Assembly (NCBI RefSeq): GCF_964204865.1
Contig: NC_135250.1
Location: forward strand, 20,575,395 to 20,639,394
Reading direction: 5' to 3'
Source: Styela clava
Taxonomy: Eukaryota; Chordata; Ascidiacea; Stolidobranchia; Styelidae
DNA: 64,000 nucleotides
Position numbers and translations under genes: made by a program. Positions 48,691 through 61,000 of the stretch are shown in pieces. The first letter of the stretch is position 1. Every line of letters begins with the position of its first letter. Under the pieces are notes generated by a model. That model worked only from the letters and a program-made list of their open reading frames with translations, was not told where the DNA came from and did no database searches.

Positions 48691-50415
48691 TATACTGGTA
48701 TAGGGTGGCTTACCCACTTTGCGGCCAAGACCTACTTGCGACCATCAACTTCATCGATTAAATTAAGGCCGAAAAAATTAACGAACCGAGACGATATTTC
48801 TCACGCGTTCTCGTCCACTTATCCTTCGTAGCTCTGCGAAATTACACTAAAATGCGGCGACAAACAAAAAAGTTACGACCGAAAACCCGACCGAAGAAAA
48901 AAAACGGACCATTTTTCCTTGTCGCCAACTGCCCATTGTCCCTTTGAAAAAGCTTGAAAATCCATACAAATATGAGAGATAAAAAGTTGAAACTTGGCGG
49001 GTGGGTAGAGTTCTGTTTCTTTTAACCATCTTTAAAGTTTCGCGTTTCTACATTTAAAGGATGGGGAGTAGGGGGGTGCGCATTTCCAATACGTCGATAA
49101 TAGCATTGTCGACCAATTTGCGACCACCGCGTTTTTGTTTGTTGGATTGCTGTAATGCGGTGCTTTGTTTATAATTTGACGAGTTTTGTTCGAAATAACC
49201 TTGTTCTTAAAATATAGGACAGTCAGAAATGCAATTAGAAGCTAATTTTTTTTACGCATGGCTGCGTATGCCCTAGTCTCACGCAGCAGAAATGATGTTC
49301 AAGGCTTGAAATCCGTGGTTGCACACTGGTCGTTCGGTCGCAAATACGTCTTTAGAGTGTCGCACTTTGGTGGTTTGTATAGCTTTAACCCCTGGTCGTA
49401 GAAAGTTAATTCGAGGTTTAGCATGTAGAAGAAATGCCCATGCACCTACGGTGAAAAAATAAACGGGTTAGAAATATTGGTTTTTGTTTTATAGCGGTTT
49501 GAATGAAATCGTCCGCAGACTGGCTACACCACCCTATGGCCGTTTAAAATTATTGTCCGAAGTTTGGAACTGTCCGAAGTAGCCACTTTTACGGTAACAA
49601 ATAGGGTACTGAAATACCAGAATACTGAAATAAGACTCATCTGGTCCTTCTTTACCATTGAGATAAAGCTAGCCGTACGGTACCGGTACGGTAGCCATTC
49701 AGTCATTCGACTTCCGGGACTAAAGGACTACGTACCGGTATCAGACTATGCACTGATGCAACTAGGCCTACCGGTATATCATAGTTACCGTACCGTACAT
49801 CTGTATATGTTCATTCGCGTGCAATAAAACGCGGTAACTTATTGCTTTCTGTAATAGTTGTCGTCTGTTGATACGGTCCCGCTGATAGTCAGAAATGAAA
49901 GATTCACTAAACCCACTTCGCAATCGACAACCGCAAGCTGCTAAAGCTAGTCAGCCGGTCAACCCATTCGACTTCCGCGTTTGGAACGTCATATCGAGGG
50001 GAGATCCCAAACAGCAATACATAGCGATTGCATCAACTAATACAACCGAAATATAACGAAACCTTCCGACAGATTTGGTCAAAGGTCGTTGGAATGTTTT
50101 TTTCTTTCATGAAAGGCGTAAAGGTTACATTAGCGATAAAACTGAATTAATGTTGACTAAATATATTTTTGCTTAGTAAGATATAGTATAGCAATTGCCA
50201 TAATATATAAAATTGAGAAAGGAAAACCTTGCGATCCTACCAAAACATGCAAGTGGGGCAAAGATCCCGGATAATCACGATCCCGAAATTTTGGCTCATT
50301 TACTTGTTAAGCTTACCATACGTCCCGGTTTAGCCGGGACAGTACTGTTTCTGGCGAGCTATCCCATTGTCACGTCCAATGGACCAGTCGTAAAAATTTC
50401 TTTTTATTCAATGCA
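48691..50415. other. Intergenic; possible element between 48699 and 49540
   Basis: 'atagggtggcttaccca' near 48700 and the inverse of 'tggctacaccaccctat' near 49530 could be weak terminal repeats of a MITE, unproven. A 'tacgtcccggtttagccggg' repeat lies near 50318. No gene seen. Confidence 0.3.
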
Positions 50416-50825
50416 CCGTGTTTCTCCGAAAATAAGACCTACCCTGAAAATAAGACCTAGCCTGAATTTTGAAAATGATTTTAATATAAGTCCTCCCCAA
50501 CGACTAACATACCGTCCTCCCCGTAAAATAAGACCTAGTGAATAACGCGAATTTTTTTTTTGACCTAGTCGATATCTCTTCTACGCGTTTTAAACTGAAT
50601 GATTGATAATAATCGATGTTTTGCAGTTATTTTGAATAAAAACGTTTTATTTATAAGTAAAGGAATATCGGTTTCCATATTTTGTATATATGAAAATCTC
50701 GTAATTCTACTTTGTAATTTCGTTTTTGATGAATGCAAATATAAGACATCCCCCGAAAATAAGCCTTAGTGTTATTTAAAAAAAAAAGTGAATTTAAGAC
50801 CCAGTCTTATTTTGGGGAAACACGG
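50416..50825. mobile_element. MITE with 'ccgtgtttctccgaaaataagac' ends
   Basis: The left begins CCGTGTTTCTCCGAAAATAA and the right ends TTATTTTGGGGAAACACGG, inverted. Repeated 'aaaataagacc' motifs lie inside both ends. A truncated relative is at 38346. No target duplication was clear. Confidence 0.75.
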
Positions 50826-51164
50826 TAGGCAACCGATTTACCACTGATTTGCGACTTACTTTACTAGTTAATTGCGGGAACTTGATTTCTTAGCATGCAA
50901 CTGACAGACTTAACCTGGTAAAAAAAAACTTGAATAAATAAATGTACAATTATTGAAACACTACTGATAAATTGACTGACCCAGAATAGCGTCACACAAA
51001 ATGACGGTGAAGATGCCTGTTTTTGCCAACCGAACGCAATAAAAGTTTCACGCCGACTAGTATGTTTTATCCCAATTATAATTTCTGTGGTCGAGTGTGG
51101 CCCACACCTAGCCTACTACCATGCTGCGACGTCCCTGACTTTAATTCAATTTAATTCGTTTATT

Positions 51165-51275
51165 GGCGCTCCAGAAGTGTGTGTACCAATATGGAGGTAA
51201 CTAATTTTGTTCGTCTTTTGAAACCTATGGGAAGGGGTATATTCACTTGGCTAACATAGAAAGTCCCCATCGTGG
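51165..51275. repeat. Dispersed repeat copy, inverted relative to 34368-34575
   Basis: 'ggcgctccagaagtgtgtgt' and 'actttctatgttagccaag'-type sequence appear in inverse order at 34368-34575 ('cacacttctggagcgcc', 'ctgtgttggccaagggaata'). It is the same family as the 'gtaccaggctaggg' fragments. Confidence 0.55.
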
Positions 51276-51500
51276 TCCATATCATATAACACAAACAAAT
51301 CATTGTAAATAATTTTGTTAAATTCCATATAGACTACAGAGGTTTGTGCTATTAATTCCACGCTTATAGATATTGTTTCCATAAAAGTTACGCTGTCACG
51401 CGATTTAATTATCCGTTGAAATAAAGGGCGGTTTGCAACACTAGTGGCACGATTGCGGTCTGATTTTGTTTCTTGGGCGAAATATAATTCAACTTATATC

Positions 51501-51668
51501 CAGTGGTGGGATTCAGTTGGCACGCACCAGTTCTTAGAACCGCCTCACGGAATTTTATGAGATCAGCGAACCGGTTAGCATTACTGGTTACTGTCAATGT
51601 TCTGTTTGTTCTGAAAAATATGATATTTGAGAGGGAACGGCTGACAAAAAAATTGAATCCCACCACTG
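51501..51668. mobile_element. 168-bp hAT MITE with perfect target duplication
   Basis: Left CAGTGGTGGGATTCAGTT, right AATTGAATCCCACCACTG. The 8-mer CTTATATC flanks both sides (51493-51500, 51669-51676). Confidence 0.92.
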
Positions 51669-51676
51669 CTTATATC

Positions 51677-53693
51677 CTATCTCATCGTCCGCATTTTGGT
51701 AGTGTACGTTTCTAAAATTCGAAAAATGGGATTTGGGTTAGAACGTGATAATATCTGTTTTGTGTACTTTCTGAAGTATTGAACTGGGGAAAAAGGGTTG
51801 ATTGACAACCAAGCGTCCAAAGCTTTTGTCCTGGCACCATCTTTCTACGACTTTCTGCGAAACCAGGTAAATATACGGATTGTGGTTCCAGTCCCATTGT
51901 ATGTCCCTTAAAATGGCAAAATAAATATCTTGAAATTTTTTTTATCAACCTAGCTTGATGTATCTTTTTGTCCATCTTTGCCAAAATGAGTGGAGAATAC
52001 TCCCGTTTTATTAGCATCGAAATATCTCAATTGAACACCACCGCACTAAAGGCACCGAGTTTATCAGCTAGTCGAATTCTACCCATTGAGGTTTATAAGA
52101 TTCTATCCAATCTTGAGCTTCTGTGTCCACTTCATGTGGTACACTTTTTACAAAAACAAACTTTCATGTTTCATCTGAACTGAATTGATCAGCACGCTAT
52201 TGTATACCAGTAGTGAGCGCCTTGAACCAATGTACACCTGTAAATTCAGATACACTACAGTATAGTTTTCTTGATAATTCGAGTCACTCATACACTTGAA
52301 AACACAAAACGGATCGCTGCGGCTTTTTTCAGATCTTGTATCAGCAGTGCAATATGCATGGTGGTGATTCGTAAATAACAAGTCAAAGATAATAGATTTT
52401 TCTTTCTATCGCATAAGTACTGGCTCAAACATTTCAGCCCGAATCAGGAGTCCTTTCTTCGCAGTTTTATTTTTATTCTATTTTTCTTTTATTTAACTCT
52501 GTCAATCGACGAATGAAAGGTAAACAAGCAGTCCGACCTAGCTAAAGGTAATTAATTATGTCTACAAAAGAAACATGTTGACGCTTCAAGCTCTTTTTAG
52601 GAAATAAAAATTGAACAAGTGGATAGTATAAAAATAAGTGGGTGTCAGGATTGATGATAATCTAGGCTAAAATTCCCATACTAACCCACTGGTCAAGAAT
52701 TTATCGCAAACGGCTGGGACGCATTTTTAATTTCAAAACGCTTAAATCGGTTCCTTATTATAGTTTGTTTCACCCACGACTGCAATATAAAATTCTTAGT
52801 AAGGGTCAGCGACAAAATTCGTCATTACAGTTAAGTAAGTTTTACAAAATCAAGTTTTAAGGTGGGCTACATATCGTTTTCAGAGAAAGTTTACTGTAAG
52901 CATGAAACTTTGCAGAGGATGGAAATGTATTCAATGAAAAAATGCAAAATCTATGCGTCGACATGAAGATGATCTTCAAAAGGGCCTTTAATCACTATTT
53001 TATACTTTCAAATAATGTTCATAAATATGATATCCGTCTTAAAAATTTGGGTTTTATTTCACGACACAGGTTTTCCTTTCGGAGGGAAATATATTTAAAA
53101 TTCAAGAGAAATACAATTCAAACAAGAGAGCTACGCCCAAATATATGGACACGTCTGTTCGCAGTACAGTACGGTGTACCGTTACTAGCGTACCGTCAGA
53201 TCACAGTCTACAAATATATTCACACCAAGCGAAGCAGTACAGTAGGACACAAAATGGCGTCCGATGAACGCAGAACGTTTAATGACGTCATAGAAAACAA
53301 AAACAAAATCTCACAGAGCTAACAGGTATATTTAAAATGAATAAAAGTAATAGCCTTCTGGGGAAAAATTTTATCTTCAACCACTGAAAATTTCAAAGCA
53401 ATCGGTCCAGTATTCGAAGAGAAAAGCGGATTTTTAATATTTCCACTAGGTGTGTTATTCTGTGTCAAATAACAACAAGAACATAAACAACATAATATTG
53501 AAACGATCGTTATGTTCACTACGTGTCCAATAATGTTGTCCATGTGCTGGGTGCTGTATTGAACGCTATCTGAAATCAAAAATTCATCTCATTTTCACAT
53601 TTCATTATGTGCATTGAAGTGTAATTTCAACTGCATGTATATAGCCTCCAAATTATATACCCTCCCCAGAATGAATGTTTTTGTCCTCAATAC
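51677..53693. other. Intergenic, no convincing gene
   Basis: A 126-codon frame at 52942-53322 (plus) ends MASDERRTFNDVIENKNKIS, and its terminal part overlaps a TGACGTCA (CRE-like) palindrome. No homology recognised, so it is not called. Otherwise AT-rich. Confidence 0.4.
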
Positions 53694-53701
53694 AATTTAC
53701 T

Positions 53702-53801
53702 CAGTGGTGGGATTTAAGTTATTTGTCAGCCGGTTCCATCGCAAAAGTCATATTTTTCAGCCGGTTCTGAGTTGGTGCGAACCGGCTGAATCTCACCACT
53801 G
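53702..53801. mobile_element. 100-bp hAT MITE with perfect target duplication
   Basis: Left CAGTGGTGGGATTTAAG, right CTGAATCTCACCACTG. The 8-mer AATTTACT flanks both sides (53694-53701, 53802-53809). Same family as 51501-51668, further shortened. Confidence 0.92.
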
Positions 53802-53809
53802 AATTTACT

Positions 53810-55049
53810 GCTAATGGCTGACTTTCTTTTGTAATAAAACAACATCAGGATTTTTATTATTGAATCCTTACTAAACAGCGCCAAGGCGGCTAATTTGACC
53901 AGGAATTTAAGCCTGATAAACTTTCGGGCTCAGTAGCCTGCCCGCCCTGCCGAGTGCCGACAAAACGAAGACCGCTAGAAGTTTTGATATGAATATGAAG
54001 CATGTCCGATCTCAAATGTTGCATGACATGCATTGTCCATGATCCGATCAAGATGGCATTGCCCTTGTCATGTTTAATCAAGCGTGTAGATTGACTTGTC
54101 ACGTGACACATTGACTGTCGTTTTCACTATATTTTTGGAAAGATTGCTTTGTTTCGGTTTAATCTGGGGTACGGTATCTGTGCGATAATGCAACGACAGC
54201 TTGAGTCACGCCCTGTATTATGTTTAGTACCACTGGAGGACATCCACTGCTAAAAGTAATTTTCAATAATGCCACCTTAGTATCAAAAGATGAATTTAAC
54301 GATAATTTAGTTTACCACAAATCTGTCGTATGGTTTATAACGTTGACAACAATCCGACAATTGCCAGATTGCTGAGTGAGCCAAAATCTGAAGCTGCATT
54401 TACTGCGGATACTCGAAATTTTTTGGTATAGTTTATATGGCAGTTTGGTGTCATTACCATAACACAGTACCGTAACATTTTTATGTCATTGAATAACAAT
54501 TTTGCAGTTTTGGTTAACTGCTGTCAGAATATCCTCAATCAAAGTGACTGGTAATTGTTATCACATCTCAGTCTGTTGGCCCAACAGTCTGCGATGTAGT
54601 AAGTTGTGATATCTTTATATCCACGGGTTGTTGAATTGAATGGCTAAAGGGTAAAATGTATCGGATTACAGGATTAGTGAAAACTGGAAGTGAATCGTAT
54701 TTGATTTTTAATTAATATGTCTTACATAACCATACATGGATAGTAATATGTTTGGAACAAAACGGTTGGTAGTTTGGAGCAAACGATTCAACTTGCATAT
54801 CTAAAACTTTGCTATTGCGTTAAGCTGCTACATTTTTTCAAAGTTTTGCTAAATAATCTCAGAATCTGCCATTTTGAATTTGCAGATTAAGCTTTATTAT
54901 TCCTTTAGGCAATTGTAATTCTGTAGAAATTATAATTCGTATGGATCATAATTGAATATTCAAAGATAGTTTTTAAAGCTGTAAAGTTAGATCGCCAGTA
55001 AAGTAAGAAAATACTGCAGTATCGAGACAACTTTCGGCATGCAGTGAAA
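53810..55049. promoter_or_regulatory. LIS1 5' flank
   Basis: Intergenic sequence and presumably the promoter and 5' UTR of LIS1. No TATA box or other defined element was singled out, and no other gene is seen. Confidence 0.3.
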
Positions 55050-58000
55050 ATGGTTTTATCATCAAGACAACGAGATGAGCTGTAAGTTCTTGAAATTTCA
55101 TGTTCTATAACCTGAGTAAATCTGCAAAAAATTGCAAATGATTAATTCCGATCCAGGACTTCAACCTACAGACCCAACTGGCTAAAGAAGTACCGTAAAA
55201 CCGGCTAACTTCGGATGATTTCACTATATTTTGAACAATATCTCCGCCGCATGTTGTTCAACTTAAGCCAAATTTGGAATATAATACATTGTGGCTATTC
55301 TCGTCTTGATAAAGTCGGTTCCATATCCATCAAAGCCTTTTTTCATTGAAATTATTGTCTTTATTCGTCTATTCTAAAATTATCTAACTTCGGATGGCCA
55401 CTTTTCTCTTTGCGTCAACTCGTCGTGAGAGAGAAATGTCTGCGTAAGCAATGACGCGTGACAACGTCGCTGAATAGTCCTTACGCCGCCACGACCCGTC
55501 TTGCGTGTTGCATACTGACGTTTGTACGTGACGTTACTCTTGCCGCTTCGCGAAACTTAACTATTTATTCTTGTGTCCTTTATTATAACTCGTATATATT
55601 TCACTAACTACTCCTAATTTATTGCATACGGTATCTATCGGTGTCGGAGGAAGTATGCAAAAACAAAAATCGACAAATTTCATATGCATTAAGCGTATGC
55701 ATACCCATATTTTTAAATAAACAACATATGACTGAGACGATAGTGATGTTTTTGTAGGATATAGTGACTAGGATCATGGATAAGCATAATTTTTAAATTT
55801 CACAAAACTGCCGCGATGTCTGGCGTTCAAATGTCGCAGCGAGTAACGCACGAGCTACGCAAAGTGACGTCGGCTACGAAGAGAGAGAAAGGGATTTGCG
55901 TCGTTGACGTCACGCTGTACGTAATCATCAAAACGTCGATATTTTGATGTAATTTTTAAATCAAAATAATCGATTTCACTCGAATCTCGTACGACACCTT
56001 GTGATCACTGTATTTTTTTGTATACATTGTGTACGCTCTCTAGCGCTTGGCGGTGATTTGACGAAAGTAGCGTCTGTAGAAGTCACGATTTGAGCCGCTT
56101 GAAAAAACGGTGTCATTTTTTTGGTAAAATATGATTTTTTGAATGATAAAAAATCAAATCGAGCGATTGGAGGCTACGGCAGATTCAGATATGTAAGGCC
56201 TTACTATAGAAACCGACAGAAGCGCAATACGACGAAATTTAGTTGAGATATGAATGATTGAAAATTTCATCCGAAGTTACAAGGCATCCGAAGTTAGCCG
56301 GTTTTACGGTATCTGACATACTTCTGTACTTCTTGCTTCGATACGTTTCAACTGTTTTAGTCTTAAAATCCCAGTATAGTAATTTTGATCTAATAATAGA
56401 TCTAATGATCTACTAAAATAAATAAACTTGAATTTGCATAAAAATGGCTGTAACATTTTTAATCCTTGTTACGTTCTGTCTGTGGTAACATTCTGACATT
56501 TGTGCGATACATTCACTCTCGCTTCAATTACACAAATAATTATATTTTCAGAAACAATGCCATATCAGAATATCTCCGATCAAATGGGTATGATAAAGCC
56601 TTCAATGCCTTCCGAATGGAAGCCAACTTGGTAAGTTTTCTTATTTTCAATATTTTATAATATAGATAATTAAAAAGTATCCTTGATAACATGAGTTTTC
56701 CACATGATCATTCGAATTTTGAAGTCCCAGTGCATGGATTTAAAGTAATAGTATTGCAGTAATGTAGTAATGAATATTGCTACCAATGGGTCAGAGGAAC
56801 TGGAAAAGGTAAACAAAACTTGATAAGTCTTATCTAATTAGTTGTTTGATTGTATAGGTTTGTTTCTTAGTCCCAGTGTGGATCATCTCATTATGATTTG
56901 GTATTGCTAGTTGGCCTTTGAATCATGAGCTATTTTTTTTTTATAGTCTGAAAATATTGACAAGAAATATGAAGGACTCATGGAAAAGAAATGGACATCT
57001 GTTGTTCGTTTACAGAGAAAGGTAATAATCAAGAAAGACCAAAATAATGATTTAGGATTCAGAATCTATTTAGCAAAATAATTTTCAATATGGAATATCA
57101 GATAGGATCTTCCACACAACAGTGAGTTCACTGTTTTCAAGTCATTATTCATATAATTTGACATTAAAATACAGAAAGATAGAGATAAAAATAGTGTTGA
57201 TTGGTTAATTTAATAATAATATTGCCCAATACTTAAAAGAAACATATCTCAAAGAACAATATTATCACCGGTAATCCTAAATTCGAATCTACTGGTATTT
57301 GGATCTTGCTTTGGATATCCCTAGTATTGTTTAATATTTTTGAATTCTCATTATAGTTTTGATGATGAGCAATTGTGGCCGCATTTAATCACATACTGTG
57401 TTGATGTTGCAGATTTTTTCATTGCCGTATAATTTCAAGTTCTATTTTAATATCTTAATCTTTAAAATGTTCTTATATTCAGGTCATGGATTTGGAATCC
57501 AAATTGAATGAATTAAAAAATGAAAGTAGAGATGGAATTGTCCCAAGAGATAGAAAAGATCCGGCAGAATGGATACCACGACCACCGGAACGTCACTCAT
57601 TAAGCGGACATCGAACACCGATTACGAGAGTAGTTTTTCATCCTGTGTATTCAGTATTTGTATCTGCTTCTGAGGACACCACAATAAAGGTCAGCTAAAA
57701 GTTTTCAATATTTGTTTAATTTTTTCTAGTGATTAAGTCTTGCTGCTTACTATCACAGATATATTTCTGTAACGTTTCGTTCCAAGTGCTGAGGAAGTAT
57801 TATATGCATACCTGAGCATAGAAGAAGGATGAGTAGTTAGTCCCGCAGAAACCAAATCAAAAGCACATTATTAAATTATTGCTACTTTTGTAGTTGATTC
57901 TCTTGTTTAATAATCATAACGAAAGTGAATTATCATGAATGGCAAAATCTAATAGTTTATTATCCCAAATAATATATATAATAATATTCTTGAATTTTGA

Positions 58001-61000
58001 ATATATTCTTTATTGTTGGATCATGTTCAACAGAGAAATTTGCAGAAATCAAATTTACAGAAATGTGTGAATTTATTGAAATTGAATTAGGTAATACAGT
58101 CTATACAGAATATTTAGAATAAGCACTGCTCACATTGATAAAGGTTTTCCAGTGAAGGGAGGTTTAAGTCTATTTACGTCTGAGCATCAAATGTCAAATG
58201 CCTAAAATAAAAATAAAATTTAAATATGTATTTTCTAACCATTCATTAAGCTCACGCATGTATTTATTATATTGAATCTCACTAATTTCAAATATATTCA
58301 ATTTGTTTCGGATATCCTTAGTTCCAATTTTTGTCTTCATGGTTATATTTAGCAAATACTATTTGTCTTTGAATTCATTTATTTCATCCACAAAAAAGTA
58401 TTCTCATAATTTCTATCAGATTTCTTCTCTAAGCAAAATCAGTAGGAGTTTTTATAATTACCATACCTAACATTTCAACAGATGTCTGAATTTCCTCATA
58501 TATACATTCTTATGTGCTAGGTAAGGAGCTACCATAGATTGAGGGACCAGAATCTTTCCATTTTTGCATTGCTTTTCTAATTTTACACTCTGGGTGAGAT
58601 GGTGGGCATGGGTTTTTAACCCAACATTTTCACCTGACATGCCATCAAAGTAAAATCTAAAAGTAAAGTTGACCTTCTTAATTTTCAATCAGTTTTATTG
58701 CAATCTCATTTGAATTTTTGATTATATTTATTCAGGTATGGGATTATGAAAACGGTGATTTTGAAAAAACATTGAAAGGACACACAGATTCTGTTCAAGA
58801 TGTTAGTTTTGACAGTTCAGGAAAACTTTTAGGTTAGTATCAATTTTGATATGACTTGATTCACCAAAAACAAAGATCGTCTTACCCCCAGTAGGTCAGT
58901 TTACACAATGGTTTGCTCTGCTCTTCACATCATTTACAATTTAGAAAACCTATGAGTGGTTTGTCACGTTTATTTGAGTGCAATAGTTGGCGTTGTTCAG
59001 ACTGTATCAAAATTGAAATATACAATCTGTTGGAATATCATTTGTATCCAACATTTGGACTCAATGTATCTAGATTTTACTTTTAGTAATCTATTTCCAC
59101 CTTGCTCGAATACTCACATTTCACATCAAAAGAGGTTGACAGCCTTTAATTCTTGTACGTTGGTCATATCAACTTTCCAAAATTTGAATATAAATGAATA
59201 TAAAGAAATTCATCAAGCATTAAAATTTAATTTTTTTTACTGAGGTGACTTTTCGTGTGTGTCTACCTAACATTTGTTTCAGAATTCCTCTGTATGTATG
59301 TATTAGTATTAGCGCTTTATAATACTAGCAATTTCAAATCCTTTATTTTTTTTTAAATTTGGCTTATGTACATACATCCTTTTAAATTCATGCCTTCCTT
59401 ATAATACAAATTACCTTGATACAAATCATTTTGTTTGTATTTTAGCATCTTGCTCTGCTGATATGACAATCAAGATTTGGGACTTTGACGCTTATGAATG
59501 TACAAAAACTTTACATGGTAAGACATCAGTGGAAGTTAATAAATTTTTCAGTTTTTTTAGATACTATCATGATGTGATATATTTGAAACTAATTATGTAT
59601 TCAAATACATTTAGGATTTGGTTGAATATTGGTTATAAAGTTGAAGTCATTTGAAGTTGTTACAGTTCACACACGGAGTTGGGCAAAGTCCGAAAATCCT
59701 TTTCGCAAAACGCCGCATTGAAAAAAACTATGTACTGTTTTTAAAAGACCATATTATATTCTTACATTTAGTATAATATCCCAAATTAAAGATTCGTAAA
59801 GAAATACATTAGATGCCACTTGCTTTCAGTTAATATTCATGAATAAAATAATGTCAATGCGACTGATGTATTATTTGATGACTGACATCAATCAATTTAT
59901 GAATCAATGCGAGAAGTGAGATTTACTAATTTTCAGAACTGACTGCGGATTTGGGTCAGTAATAAGATTTCTCTTAATCTGTTCTGTGAGAAATTTTCAC
60001 AATATAGTCTCAAATTAAAGGGGGCGTACAAAATGCTTTAATACTGTGTTGTAATTTAACAATTGTATCATGAATTGAAATTGGCAAATGGTATATTTAA
60101 AATCAGATATGCAGTCAGACTTATGTCTAGTCATATATATATTCCACTTCTTTTCTCCTCCAAACATGACTTACTACTATATTATGTAATCAATATCCAA
60201 GATTTATAAATAGTTTCAATATTTGAGCCTTGGCCGGCCCCGATATTCTTCAAATTATGCTTACACTTTGAAAATCTTTTTTCCACGTAGTACCTTTAAT
60301 AAATGTATAATCATATGCATACCTACATCGTGAATTGGTGTTTGAAAGAGATACCATTTGAAAGTGTTATAGACTATAGTAGAATTTGCCTGCACTATAT
60401 GCCTGCTGAAAACACTCCCACCGTTAGTTTAAATTATTTATGTGAAAAGAGTTGTTTCTTGCATAAAGAATAAAAGGTGACGCAACTAACGTTAGGAATA
60501 TTGTTTGCATGAAACAAGATCAGTGTTTAGGATCTTCATAATAATTCCTATTTAAAAATTATTTTTCAAATTAAGACTTTGTTAATAAAATTATGAAAAT
60601 ATATAAAAATCAATTTCGAATCATAATTACTGTGCATGAAAGATCAATTCAGAATAATAAAAACGTTAAAATTTTATGTAAAATATTATAAGGTACTCTG
60701 GAATATTGTAAGGCAAATAATTTTAGTTTCCAATTCAAATGGACTGATTTCACTGAATTTCCACTTCACATTTATGTATTTAATTCTTACGGAAATTTCT
60801 AGGTAACATATGAATTTTTCCAAACCAAATCAGGAAAATACTGTTGGGTAACATAATTTGTGATTTATAACATTTAAAAATGGTGGATTTCTAGAAGAAC
60901 AAGTTATATTGTTTAAAAAGTAAAAATTGACGTTTATCTGAGGATTCCAAGGAGTTCAGTTCAAACAAAATACAAACCAAAAAAATTTCCATTAATTCTT

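Noticed and set aside
48699-49540. Possible MITE with atagggtgg ends
   Set aside because: Only about 9 bases of inverted match and no target duplication; kept as a remark only.
52942-53322. 126-codon plus-strand frame upstream of LIS1
   Set aside because: No recognisable domain, composition like AT-rich intergenic DNA, no splice context. Not called as a gene.
53890-54111. Minus-strand frame with SGLRFVGTRQGGQATEPE
   Set aside because: Looks somewhat coding but has no family I can name and no supporting exon structure; may be a repeat tail.
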